This document shows, in pieces, positions 20,037-31,592 of a stretch of 64,000 nt of DNA (position 1 is the first letter of the stretch; every line of letters starts with the position of its first letter). The notes under the pieces were generated by a model. That model was not told where the DNA came from. It saw only the letters and a program-made list of their open reading frames with translations, and ran no database searches. The stretch spans positions 62,001-126,000 of the forward strand of contig SMOI01000054.1 in the NCBI GenBank assembly GCA_008000375.1, given 5' to 3'. This DNA comes from Poteriospumella lacustris. Taxonomy: Eukaryota; Sar; Chrysophyceae; Chromulinales; Dinobryaceae. A program made the translations under genes and the position numbers.

Positions 20037-23000
20037 ATGAGCCACCGAGAGCGGTTTTCAGTCGAAAACGTCAAGCAGATGTTCGCCGGTGAGCCGGACG
20101 AGTGTGAGCGACTCGTCGCGGCTATCCAGTACTGCGCATTCATCCCGGCCGTGAATACGTTCTCCAATGCGGTCATCGTGACTCTTCTCGAGAAAGGTGT
20201 GCTCTACCGGGGCATGCTCGACCTCGGGGAGTTGTCGCTGCTGGACCAGTGCTTCTACATCCACAACAAGTTCACCGAGTTCCACGAAAGGTCCGTCGCC
20301 TCCGCCCCCACTGCCGCCTCGTCACTCATCTGGCTGTCTGTGTCCGCAGACTAATGATCATCGACGTGGAAGTGACCATCGCCAAGCCCAGCGTGGAGGA
20401 GCTGCTCTTCGCGGCGATCTCGCGCGTCAAGACGAACTTCCTCGCGAAGCACAGCCGGTACGAGCCGCGCGGCGACCTGCGACCTGTCCCGTGGCCCTCT
20501 CTCACTCCTCATTGTGCCTCTGCAGGATGCCGGACCTCAAAGTCTTCCAGATCGTCAAGATCGGCTCGCTCTTCGTCATCTTCGATGCGAGCGACGGCCG
20601 CGCGGACGGCGCCGACTGCAAAGCCATCGTCGTCAACGAGTCCGTCACCATCGTCGACTGGTCCTGGCGCGGCATCGCCGACCTTGTGCAGATCGTCGCT
20701 CGCGACTGCGTCAGCGATGGCGCTCAGTGCGGCGCAGCGACGACAGCGTCGCTCGTGTGCCTCGTGCGCGACAAGGACGACGAAGCGGCGGCCGACGACC
20801 CCCGCGGCGACGCCTACGACGACCAGCTCGTCGCCTTCCACGACTACCTCCACGTAAGTCCCGGCCTCTGCTGCGTTGCTCCGCGCCTTCCTTACCGCCG
20901 CGACGACTGGTGCAGGCGTGCAAGAAGGAGGAGGCGGTGGGGTCGATCTTCGACCTGCGCCACTCGATCCGCCAGATCTACGACGATCTGCAGCAGCGCC
21001 AGCGCAGAGAGCAGCCGCCGCTGCAGGCTGCCACTCGCGAAAGCCGCAGCGGGCGTCTTGAAGACAGCGCTGTGCTGTACGGCGACGCGCTGGACGCGTC
21101 TCTCGACGAGGCGCCACCGCCGCCGCCCGTCGCTGAGGAGGCCGCGCAGCTGACGCGGCGCCCGCCGTCCGCCGACGACTCCGCATCCATCACGCCGCCA
21201 CCGCAGGCGCCGTACCCGTCGGCCTCCAGCGGATCGCTGGGCCTGCGGCCTCCGTCCGCCGCCTCTCCGCCGAGTCGCCTCGCGTCACCCGCGGCGCTGC
21301 CGCCGACGCGCCGCCCCTCGCCGCCCCTCGCAGCCCCCGCGTCCGACGCGCCGGGCCGTCGGTCGTTCGCAGCGATGTTCGACTCCGACGACGAGGCGCC
21401 CGGCCGCGCTGCCGATCGGTCGTCGGCGCTGTCACCGCCGCGCGCCGCGGCCGCCTCGCCGCCAGCGACGCCCCGCGCGACACCGACGACGGCCCGCAGT
21501 GCAACTCGTCGCTGTCGGAGCTCTCGCCCGCGCGGCTGCGGCGCTCGGCGGACGACGGCAGCGGCGCGTCGGCGGCGGCGGCGGTCGCGGCGTCGCCCTT
21601 CGCGCAGACGCAGCGCCGCCTGTCGCGCGTCGAGGACTTCCTCCGCGGCGACGTCGCCAGCTTCTCCGCCGACGCAGACGCCGCCGATGTCCCCGCCGCC
21701 GTCGCCGCGCCGCCGTCGCCGCTGCGGCTGCCGCTCGAAGACGCGCGCGAGCGCAGCCTCGACGACGTCATCCGCGACACGGCCGCGCCGCCCGCCGCCG
21801 CCGCGTCGCCGGTCCGCAGCGTCTTCGCGGTGATCGACGCGGCGTCCTCTGCGCCGGCCGCGCTGGCGCTGTCGCCCGCGAAGCCCCCGCCGCTCAGCAG
21901 CGCCCTGTCACCGACGCCCGGCGGCGGCGGCGCCGCCGCGACGGTCGCGAGGGCCGCGGGGCTCAGCGTCGTGTCCGAGTCGCTGCGCGCCGACCTGCTC
22001 GCCTCGGCGGCCGGCGAGGACTTCCTGCAGTACGCGCAGCGCGCCTACGCGGCGATGCGCGACCGCGCCGTGGAGCAGGCCGACTTCGGCCTCGACGCCA
22101 GCCTCGCCGCCAGCCGCGCGGCCTCGCGACCGGCCACCGCGCGGCCCGCTACCGCCGCCTCCGTCGCCGCCGCCGCCGAGGCACCGTCACCGGTCGCCGC
22201 TCCGCAGCCGATCGCAGCGCCTGCGACGCCCGCGTCGACGGCGGCGACAGCGGCCACGCCGAAGACGCTGCAGTCGGTGCGCTCGGCGAACCACGAGAAC
22301 TTCGACGAGTTCTTCGGCGGCGCCGACGCCCCCGCCGCCGACCGCAGCGACGACGGCGACCGCAGCGACGACGGCGACAGCGACAGCGACGGCGACGAGG
22401 CCGTCGAGGTGGTCCACCACGCGACGGCCGCCGCGCTCGACGACCTCCTCGACGACCTGGGCATCCACACGCCCGGCGGCCGCCTGTCCGTCTCCGTCAC
22501 CTCCACCGACCGGCGCGGCGCGGGCAGCCCGCCGACGGTGCAGACGACGTTCGCGGCCGCCGCCGACGACGACGACGACGACGAGGCGCTGGGCTCCGAG
22601 GCGCCCACGCCGGTCGTGCTGCCGCTGCAGCCCGGCGCCCTCGCCGCAGCGGTGCGACCGGCGTCGGCCGGCGGCTCGGCGACGGAGACGACGCGGCCGG
22701 CGACCGCGCGGCTGTCGCGCGCGACGGACGCCGCGTCGCAGGTGACCGACGGTGGCCCGCCGCCGCGGCCGGCCACCAGCGCGCTCGTGCTGATGCACAC
22801 GCTGCTCGAGCGCATGCAGCGCCAGCGCCTCGAGCTCGAGCAGCGCCACGCACTCGCGGCGCAGGAGCGCAACCGCCGCCGCCTGCGGCTGGGTCAGCGC
22901 GCGCTGCAGCAGCTGCAGCGCGACGCGCTCGCCGAAGAGGCGGCGGAGCAGCGCGCGCTCGACGAGCAGCGCTGGCCGCCGCAGCAGCCGCCGCCGCGCG

Positions 23001-23997
23001 CCTTGTCGCCGAAGCCGTCGGCCGACCGCAACGAGAGCGTCGCCGAGGCGCTCGGCTGGCCGTCGTCGTCGTCAGCGGCGGCGGCTGCGCGACGCGAGCG
23101 GCCAGCGCCGTCGCCGCGGCCGAGTCGCCTGCCGCAGCCCTCGACGCAGCCGCCCGCGGCGGCCGCTGCGTCTGTCTCCAGCGCCGCGGCTGCCCCGACG
23201 ACGCAGGTGCGGACGGTGCCGCGGCCGCGTCGCCGACGCCGCCGTCGTCCGCCGCGCAGAAGGCGCCGCCCGTCGCGTGGCAGGTCGATTTGGTCGACGG
23301 CGACGGCGCCGCGGCGCAGCGGCGCGCGCCGCCGACCACGCGCCTGGTCCGCCAACCGCTCACGATCCGGCGCCGCCGCGCCGCCGCAGAGGTCGCTGCG
23401 CCGCCGTCGCCGTCGCCGAGGGCCGCCGAGCACAGCGCCGGGGCCGACGGTGGCGCCGCGCTGGCGCCGCGGCCCCGCAGCCAGAGCGCGCAGCGCGGAC
23501 GCGTCGGCGCGGCGGGCGGCGGCAAAGACGCGTCGGCCTCGAAGCTGAGCAACTTCGTGCAGACGAAGAACGCGATCGCCCACGTGTGTCTGGCGGGCGG
23601 CCACCAGGAGGAGCGCCGCCTCGAGGTGCTCGACCTGCTCGACTTCTACGCGCAGGGCCGGCAGACGGCGACGCTGCCGCTGCTGCAGGGGGACTTCCTC
23701 GTCGCCGAGGACATGCGCGGCCGCATCGCGCAGTTCGTGTTGATGTTCTACAAGGCCAAGACGCTGGCCTTCAAGGGCGTGTACGTGCTCGACCCCAAGT
23801 CGAGGCAGCTCGTGCGCGTCTTCGGCAAGGGCCCCGCGCGCATCAACAGCGAAGGCGAAGTCGCCGACCTCGCGAAGGAGTTCCTCAAGTTCGAGACGTC
23901 CTCCAAGTCCTTCAAGTCCCTGCCCGTCAAGTCCCTCACCTCCACCGTCGACGCCATCATTCTCGAGCCGCCCAAGGCGCGCGGTCCGCCGCTGTAG
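20037..23997 (+). CDS. CAMSAP-like protein with C-terminal CKK microtubule-binding domain
   Basis: Six exons restore one frame: 20037-20290, 20350-20457 (or to 20490), 20526-20853, 20916-21418, 21466-23206 and 23260-23997, giving about 1,223 residues. The donor at 20854 (GTAAGT) is strong; those at 21419 and 23207 are weak, so a sequence indel could replace the first of these. The last about 150 residues match the CKK domain: SKLSNFVQTKNAIAHVCLAG, then FVLMFYKAKTLAFKGVYVL, GKGPARIN, and finally SLPVKSLTSTVDAIIL. These align strand for strand with CAMSAP/Patronin proteins, which bind microtubule minus ends. The middle is Ala/Ser/Pro-rich and disordered, with a coiled coil (ALVLMHTLLERMQRQRLELE region). 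The N-terminal 130 residues are folded-looking, but I cannot assign them to a CH domain. Confidence 0.8.
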
Positions 23998-24328
23998 CCT
24001 CGCCCACCGGTTCGTTTCCTTTGTATCGAGCACTGTAAATCGCTCCCAACTCCTCGCTCTGCGACTTGTCCCGGCATCGCTGTGATCGCTGTCGCCGGCT
24101 GCAGAGTCGTCGGTCGCAGGCGGTCACTCGCCCAGATTCGGTCTGGGGCTCTGGCGCTGTGCGCTGCGAGACACACGCCGCCGCCCCGGCGACACGCAGC
24201 GACGCTGGCGACGACGGCGGCGCTGGCCGCTGCTGCGTTCTTCTGTCGTCGCCTTCTCGCAGAACACCTGCTAAACTACGCCCCGACGGCCTATCATTTC
24301 CATTATCGCCTCCTCAGCAGCAGACACC
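23998..24328. promoter_or_regulatory. CKK-gene 3' flank and acyl-carrier-protein promoter
   Basis: 331 bases. From 24124 onward the sequence is part of the left palindrome arm, so the two acyl-carrier genes share about 205 identical bases upstream of their ATGs. Further upstream the two promoters differ. Confidence 0.5.
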
Positions 24329-25016
24329 ATGTTCAGAAGATTCCCTGTCGCTTTGATTCGCGCGGCCAAGGTCGCCACCCAACCCCGCACCTTCGGAAAG
24401 GTCAACGTCGTTGCTCGTCCTGTTGCGCAATTCAATGTCCGAACATTCGCTACCGCTGCTGCTGGTTCGGTAAAGGCTGAGGTGAGACATGACCACTGAT
24501 GGCGTCTGTCGCGTACGTGCCAGTGTGTAACGCCTCCTTCGTTGTATGCGCTGTGTAGCCCTTCTTGGACCCCAAGGCCGTCACTGACCGCATCATCGAG
24601 GTCATCAAGAACTTCGAGAAGGTACGTTGTTCACCGCCATTTGTGTCGTTGCATGCATGTGCACTTGGCAGTGTGACTAATGAGTCTGTGTTGCAGGTGG
24701 ATGCCAAGAAGGTCAGTGCAGCGGCCCGCTTCAAGGAGGATTTGGACCTGGACTCGTTGGACGCAGTGGAGGTCGTCATGGCCATCGAGGAGGAGTTCTG
24801 CATCGAGATCCCTGATTCCGAGGCGGACAAGATCCTGTCCATTCCTGATGCAGTCGCTTATATCTCTGGCCACCCCATGGCCAAGTAAGCGCCGGGTCCC
24901 GCACCCGCTCAATAGTTTAAATAACCCCGCTTTGTAATATTGTAATATGTGCTGCCCAACGTAAATCTTCTCTCCTGTACAATCGCATCGGCCGCGCGCC
25001 ACTGTCCACTGTTGTA
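24124..25016 (+). repeat. left arm (893 bases) of large inverted repeat
   Basis: This segment is repeated in reverse complement at 25128-26020. Coordinates pair as x and 50144-x, with no mismatch that I could find by eye, including introns and non-coding flanks. The match ends sharply at both edges: base 24123 against 26021, and base 25017 against 25127. The arm holds a whole acyl carrier protein gene. Confidence 0.92.
24329..24888 (+). CDS. mitochondrial acyl carrier protein, copy 1
   Basis: Three exons, 24329-24481, 24559-24621 and 24697-24888, with introns of 77 and 75 bases (GTGAGA...TAG and GTACGT...CAG), give 135 residues. Residues 1 to about 48 are a basic, acid-free mitochondrial presequence (MFRRFPVALIRAAK). 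The carrier domain has the DLDSLDAVEVVMAIEEEF helix, with Ser92 as the expected phosphopantetheine site, and the C-terminal AYISGHPMAK. Mitochondrial ACP carries nascent acyl chains for lipoate synthesis and, in many eukaryotes, is a subunit of complex I and of Fe-S assembly complexes. This copy and copy 2 encode identical proteins. Confidence 0.95.
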
Positions 25017-25127
25017 AACCGTTCACAAATTAGAGTCGTTTTCATCGCTGAGCAACGCCGTCCGTCTCCTGTGCACCTGCCTTGTCCTGCAACTCGCTAC
25101 CTATTCTTCATCGGAAGTCAACAGATC
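25017..25127. other. palindrome spacer (111 bases) between converging ACP genes
   Basis: Non-repeated spacer between the two arms. It lies downstream of both stop codons, so the two genes converge on it. No gene or terminator motif is recognised. Confidence 0.6.
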
Positions 25128-26020
25128 TACAACAGTGGACAGTGGCGCGCGGCCGATGCGATTGTACAGGAGAGAAGATTTACGTTGGGCAGCACATATT
25201 ACAATATTACAAAGCGGGGTTATTTAAACTATTGAGCGGGTGCGGGACCCGGCGCTTACTTGGCCATGGGGTGGCCAGAGATATAAGCGACTGCATCAGG
25301 AATGGACAGGATCTTGTCCGCCTCGGAATCAGGGATCTCGATGCAGAACTCCTCCTCGATGGCCATGACGACCTCCACTGCGTCCAACGAGTCCAGGTCC
25401 AAATCCTCCTTGAAGCGGGCCGCTGCACTGACCTTCTTGGCATCCACCTGCAACACAGACTCATTAGTCACACTGCCAAGTGCACATGCATGCAACGACA
25501 CAAATGGCGGTGAACAACGTACCTTCTCGAAGTTCTTGATGACCTCGATGATGCGGTCAGTGACGGCCTTGGGGTCCAAGAAGGGCTACACAGCGCATAC
25601 AACGAAGGAGGCGTTACACACTGGCACGTACGCGACAGACGCCATCAGTGGTCATGTCTCACCTCAGCCTTTACCGAACCAGCAGCAGCGGTAGCGAATG
25701 TTCGGACATTGAATTGCGCAACAGGACGAGCAACGACGTTGACCTTTCCGAAGGTGCGGGGTTGGGTGGCGACCTTGGCCGCGCGAATCAAAGCGACAGG
25801 GAATCTTCTGAACATGGTGTCTGCTGCTGAGGAGGCGATAATGGAAATGATAGGCCGTCGGGGCGTAGTTTAGCAGGTGTTCTGCGAGAAGGCGACGACA
25901 GAAGAACGCAGCAGCGGCCAGCGCCGCCGTCGTCGCCAGCGTCGCTGCGTGTCGCCGGGGCGGCGGCGTGTGTCTCGCAGCGCACAGCGCCAGAGCCCCA
26001 GACCGAATCTGGGCGAGTGA
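25128..26020 (-). repeat. right arm (893 bases) of large inverted repeat
   Basis: Reverse complement of 24124-25016. It contains the second acyl carrier protein gene with identical introns, 3' flank and about 205 bases of 5' flank. Confidence 0.92.
25256..25815 (-). CDS. mitochondrial acyl carrier protein, copy 2
   Basis: Mirror image of copy 1: exons 25815-25663, 25585-25523 and 25447-25256, ATG at 25813-25815, stop at 25256-25258. The protein is identical (135 residues, presequence, Ser92 in the DSLD motif). It is divergent to the PH/CLU gene, so beyond 26020 its promoter context differs from that of copy 1. The identical introns argue for very recent duplication or continuing gene conversion. 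An assembly artefact that folds one locus is a possible alternative. Confidence 0.92.
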
Positions 26021-26350
26021 GCAGACCCCCGCCGCACCGACGGACGATCAGGGGAGAGGATTGGCAGTGAGCGCACTGGAAGGAGCTCCGCAGCACTGGA
26101 GCGTTTCATCTTTATATGCGTCGTCGTCGTCGTCGTCGCGTCGTCGTGCTGCGGCCGTTGGCCGCGTATCCTCCGTCTTCTCGGTGGAATTGAGGTATGT
26201 AGTATCTTGGATCATTAGCATTTGGATTGACCTGCCTGTCCGGTGCAGCGAAGTCACCTCTTATTCTCCTTTAGAAAGTTTCACATATCGCGGCCGTTCG
26301 TGGTCTCGTTTTTGATTTCGCCGTGGCGGTGACTTGAGCGCGCCCGAACG
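26021..26350. promoter_or_regulatory. divergent promoter region with GTC repeat
   Basis: 330 unique bases between the right palindrome edge and the PH/CLU start. It holds a GTC-type microsatellite at 26119-26147, about 200 bases upstream of the plus-strand ATG. No coding sequence was seen. Confidence 0.45.
26119..26147. repeat. GTC-type microsatellite in a divergent promoter
   Basis: Triplet run with one CG interruption between ACP copy 2 and the PH/CLU gene. Confidence 0.7.
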
Positions 26351-29300
26351 ATGTCACGAGACGTTCAGCTTATCGAAGGCTGGCTCTGGAAGGCCAAGCG
26401 AGGCATGACCACGACATGGAAGAAGCACTTCGTGCGAGCAGATAATGAGCACTTTTATCAGTGGACCGGCACGTCGAAGCCGACGCGCGACGACGAGCCC
26501 AAGTACACTCTGGCGCTGCACCAGTGCAAGGTCCGCACGTCGACCCTGCGGAAATTCGCATTTGAGATCGTGGAGCACGGTGGGAAGCCGATGACCTTCG
26601 CGGCGGACGACTCGGTCTCCTTCAAGAAGTGGACGAAGATCCTCGGCGACAAGACCGAGGCCGCCGCCCGGCTGCGCGCGATGCAGTCGACGGTGCTGGG
26701 CGGCAACAACCCCGCCAGTTTGGTGTCCTCGATCGACCACGACGACCAACAGAGCGTCATCAGCAGTCTTGCGCCCCCAGACGTCGACGGCGGCCTGCAG
26801 GGCGACGAGACGCGGACGCAGGAGGAGCAGGTGCTGCTGCAGCACCTGATGGACGGCGCGCAGTCCTTCGGCGAGGGCCGCATCAACCTCGACACCATCC
26901 GCGCCGCCATCCGCGCGGCGGATCCGCGTCTGCAGGAAGATCGTGTGGTGGCGCTGCTGCGCAAGGCGACGGTGGTGACGGCGGACGGCAAAGTCTCCGT
27001 GCACGACTTCCGCCGCTTCTGGCGCGCGCACGCGGCGCTCCTGATGCCCACCGAGCGAGGCGCCGTGACCGCGCCGTTCTCGCTCGCGCCACCTGCAATC
27101 GACGCGCTGAGCAGCCTGCGCAGCAGTGCGCTGAGCGACGACGTCTTCCTCAACGGCGCCGAGGAGCTGCTGGAGGAGGTGCTCACGCCGCTGATGCTGC
27201 GCGCCGAGGTGCCGCTGCTCGCGCTGGAGGACGCTGCGTCTGAGACGCCGACCGCTGCGCTGGACGTGTCGCAGCTGACGACCCCGGCGGCGTGGTACGC
27301 GGCGCAGGCGCAGCTCGACGGCCGCGTGGCGGAGCTGCAGCGCGGCGTCGACGCGTTTCTGACGCAGCGCGGCGCGCAGCCGTCGGACGACGAGCGCGCG
27401 ACGCGTGCGCAGTGGCACCGCCAGCTGGTCGTCGCCTACGAGGAGCAGCAGTTGCTGTGGGAGCACTTCTACGAGGTGGCGCTGTCGGCGGCGCAGCGCG
27501 TCGCGGACGAGTGCGTCCTGCCCGCGGCGCTGCAGACGCTGCCCCCCGCCGCCGTCGAGCACGCGACGCTGCCGGCGGCGATGGGCGCGCTGGACACGTA
27601 CGTCGTGGACGGCGTGCACCTGCAGCTGCTGTGGCGGCCCGTCGACGCCGCCGAGGCGCTCGACGACGCGCGCCAGGCGGCGGCGCTGAGCCAGCTCGAG
27701 GAGACGCTGGGCCGCCTGGCGGCGACGGAGCTGCGCGAGGCCGAGTACCTCAACGACACGCTCGACGAGCTGCTCCTCGCCGACCGCGCGGACCTGCGCC
27801 ACCGCAAGCGCGCGCAGCCGTCGCGCGGCGCCCGCGACGAAGACGACGACGACGACGCCGACGCCGTGCCGCACTTCGCGACGCGGCTGGCGCTGCGGCG
27901 CTGCTTCCGCACCGTCGTCGACTGCACCGGCCTGCGCTTCGTGGCCTTCGTGCCGACGGGCGACCTGGCGCAGGAGCTGGCGCTCGACGAAGACGACGCT
28001 GCGAGCGGCGGCAGCGACGCGGACGAGCGCCGCAGCGCGCAGTCGCAGCTGCTCGAGGAGCTCGGCGCGGCGCTGAACATCCGCCACGCGGCCGACGCCG
28101 TCTACCTGCTCGAGTGGCGCGACGCCGCGCCGCCCGCCCTCGACGAGGGCGACGCCGCCGCCGCCACCGCGCCGCGGCGCTACGTGCACGCGACGGCCGA
28201 CCAGCTGCTGCCCGCCGACCTCTGCCGCCCGCACACCCACGACGCGCTCGTGCGGCGGCTGCGACCCGAGTTCGTGCGCATGTTCCGCGTGGCGAAGGGC
28301 GCGGCGGAGGAGGCCGACGGCGACGAGGACGGCGACGAGGACGGCGACGAGGACGGCGGCAGCCGCTGGCGGGTCGGCGTGCCGTCACTCTTCGCCCTCA
28401 GCGGCTTCGCCAACGCTGCCGACGGCGACGCGGCGAGCGAGTCGAAGCGCTCGACGAGCGACGCGGTCGGCGACGACGACGCCGACGAGGCGCGCTACGA
28501 CGAGCAGCTGCAGCGGCACCGCGACGCGACGCGCAAGGCCCGCGACTGGACGCGCGCGTGCCGCCACTACTACGCGCAGCACCTGCCGCTGGTGGCGGCG
28601 CTGCTCGACGGCTTCCAGCTGCAGCCGGCCGACTCGGCGTCGCTGACGCAGACGCTGCACACGCACGGCGTCAACCTGCGCCACCTCGGCGTGCTGTTCT
28701 CGCTGTGCCGCCAGCCCGCCGTGCGGCAGCTGCTCTTCGCCGAGCTCTTCGCGCGCGCGGTGAAGCGCCTGTACCGCGACATGGTCAGCCGCCTCGCGAA
28801 GGCCGAGCGCCTGCGCGTCGTGCACGCGCACAACGTCCACGCGCGCGACGCGTCGCAGCGCGGCGTCGAGTCGGCCGCGTCGCCGGCGGTGCAGGCGCCC
28901 GACTTCCGCAGCGACGCCGTCGACGCGTTCCGCGCGCGGCGCCAGCGGCTGCTGCTGACGGTGGTGAACCGCATCCTGCGGCGCCACCACGTGGAGCGCC
29001 TGCCGGGCGAGAAGAGCGCCGAGGAGATGGAGGAGAACAGCCACAAGTTCTTCCGCTGCCTCTTCGGCGTCCTGCAGCAGAAGTTCGGCCTCGCGCTGCG
29101 CTCGCCGCACGACCTCGACCACTGCCCCTGGCACCCGCAGCTGGCGCTGCTCGCGCTGCAGCGCCACCTGCAGGTGCGCTTCAAGGACGACGTCTTCGCC
29201 GGCCTCGACGCCGACCGCTTCGTGTCCGCGCGGCCGCTCGGCGTCGTCGACGTCGTCGACTTTTGCCTGCCGACGCACCGCCGCGGCCGCGCCGCCGCCG

Positions 29301-31283
29301 GCGACCTGGCGCACCTGCTGCGCCACCGCCACCGCTTCCTGTCGCTGGACCTGCTGCCCGAGGCCACCGCGCTGCACCGCCTCGAGCTGCGCCTCGCGCG
29401 ACTGACGGCGCCGGGCGCGGCGCCGCGGCCGCCGTCGTGGCCGCGGCTGCAGCGCGTCGCGCAGGCGACGTACCACGCGCTCGTCTGTCTGCTGCTGCAG
29501 CGGCGCCACGCCGAGGCGCTGCGCCTCGCCTCGCAGCACCTCTCGTCCGCCGTCACCTGCCAGCACGGCGCCGCCGCCGGCCGCGTGCTGGCCGCCGCCG
29601 TCGCCGCCGCCTACCACGGCGGCCAGCACGCCTCGCGCTGCACCTCTTCGACGGCGCCGTGCAGCTGCTGCAGCGCGCGCTGCCGCCGCACCACCCGGCG
29701 CTGGCCGTGCCGATGGTCGCGCTCGCCGACGGCTACCTGGCGCACTTCGGCGCCGTCGCCGACGCGACTGGCGGCGCTGACGGCGCTGACGGCGCTGGCG
29801 GCGCCGGCGGCGCCGGCGACGGCGGCGCAGCGGCGGGCGGTGCGCAGTCGCTGCTGGCCTGCAGCAGGCGAAGTGGCTGCTGCAGATGGCCTGGGCCGCC
29901 GTCAGCGACGCGCCGCCCGCCGCCGCGGCCGCGGCCGCCGCCGTCGTGGGACCGCCGCGCCTCGCGTTCGCGCTGCAGTTCCGCCTGGCGCACCTGCTCG
30001 TGCTGCTGGGCGACGACCGCGAGGCGATGCCGCACTACCACGCGCTGCTGCGCACCATCGACCAGCAGCAGCAGCGGCGGCAGCGCGAGGCGCTGCAGGC
30101 GGCGGGCGGCGACGAGGCGGCGGCGGCGGTGGCGGCGGCGGCCGCGTTCTTCCGCGAGAAGGTGGCCTGCCTGTACCACCTGTGTCTGGCGCACTACCAC
30201 TGCGAGGAGCTCGACCTGGCGCTGCAGTTCGGCCAGCAGGCGCTGCAGACCGCCGCCTTCGGCGAGCAGCAGCCGGCGCTCGTGCGCGGCGTCCTGCCGC
30301 TCGACCGCGCGCACGCGGCGGTGCAGCACCTCGTCGTGTCGACGCTGCTCGTCTGCTACGACGTCCACGCGACGAAGAACGAGAACGAGATCGCGCTGGA
30401 GCTGCTGCAGGCCGCGTGGCAGGTGCTGCGCGGCCGCCACCCCGTGTACAACGCCGACCGCAAGTGGTACTTCCGCAACGCGCGCCACGTGGTGCAGGTG
30501 CTGACGCAGGTGTCGCTGAAGGTCGTCGAGATGGCGCTGGCCTCGCTGCCGCTGCAGTCGCGCATCACCCTCGAGGCGCTCGCGAAGGAGTACGAGCGCG
30601 AGCAGGGCGGCGGCTTCGACGCGCAGTCGGCGCTGTGGCTGTCGGCGGAGGACGACCGCGCGCACGGCGGCGCCTGGGCCGCCGCGACGGCGCTGCAGCT
30701 GCGCGGCGACGTGCTGAACCCGCTGCAGGTCGTGCAGTACGCCTGCGTGGCCGTCGCCGAGGCGCTGTGGCTCGGCCTCGGCGTCGACCTCGTCCACTGG
30801 CTGCTGCAGCGACACGTCGCGGCGCAGCAGGCGACCGACGCGCCGGTCGGCGGCGCCGCGGCGCGCGCCGCGAGTCCCCGTCGCGGCAGCGCCGCACGCG
30901 GCGCCGCGCGCGGCACGGCGGGCTCTGCGGGCGTCGCTGCGGCGAGCCCGCGGCACTCGCGGCGGCACCCGTCGCCGCTGAAGGCCGCGGCGCTGCAGCA
31001 GCTGAGCGGCGAGCGGCCGGCGTCGCCGTCGGTCGCGCACGGCCCCGCGCCGGACGACGCGTTTCTGCTGCGCCTGCCGGCCGAGCCGACCGCTGCCGAC
31101 GGCGACGAGGACGACGCGGACGGCGGCGGTGCGCCGCAGGCCTCGCTGCGCACGCTCGTGACCACGCTGCCCGTGGCGGCGCAGGCGGCGGCGCTGCTGA
31201 TGCTGCTGCAGCAGCCGCAGGACTTCGCGCGCCTCGTCGTGGGCGTGCACATGCTGCGCCAGGCCGGGCCCGGCTTCCGATAG
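26351..31283 (+). CDS. PH-domain protein with CLU-like core and TPR region
   Basis: The gene encodes roughly 1,590 to 1,640 residues. The N-terminus is a PH domain (LIEGWLWKAKRGMTTTWKKH to about residue 100). An EF-hand-like helical region (about 150-225) follows. A CLU-type segment then reads CTGLRFVAFVP and LVRRLRPEFVRMF, and the CLU-central signature follows as LHTHGVNLRHLGVL with FARAVKRLYRDM. TPR-like helices fill the last third (FRLAHLLVLLGDDREAMPHY; LCLAHYHCEELDLALQFG). CLU proteins bind mRNAs for mitochondrial proteins and control organelle distribution. A PH domain would add lipid binding. The frame changes twice, near 29600-29665 and at about 29755-29865. The second fits a 110-base intron (29755-29864). 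The first fits either a weak intron (donor 29585 or 29600, AG 29663-29664) or a one-base indel. Without splicing the gene would be broken. Stop TAG is at 31281-31283. Confidence 0.78.
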
Positions 31284-31592
31284 CGACAGCAGTCGCGGTC
31301 TGTAACCTGCAACAGTAGTTCAACGCTCGGCGGGGGTGGGGGGCAGGGTCTACTTAGGCGGCCCGGGCGAGCGTCGCATGGAAACAGGCGGCATGCGAAC
31401 GCGCGGCAGAGAACGGGGGAAAAGAGAAGGAGAATAGACAATAGACAGGCGCCCGGCCCTCGAATGCGCCCAGGAACGAGCGGCGATGCGAGAGGCGCAG
31501 AGACGCGGGGAATGGGAATGGCGGCCACTGCGGCGCGGCACTGCGAATATCGAATTGAATCGAAGCGAATCGAATAAATGGGCGGCCGGGGC
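31284..31592. other. 309-base gap between converging genes
   Basis: Holds the 3' flanks of the PH/CLU gene and of the secreted-protein gene. A short GAATCGAA-type repetition lies near 31549-31577. No gene was recognised. Confidence 0.4.

Noticed and set aside
24124-26020. Inverted-repeat mobile element
   Set aside because: There is no transposase, no target-site duplication visible at the edges, and the arms consist of a host ACP gene with its flanks.
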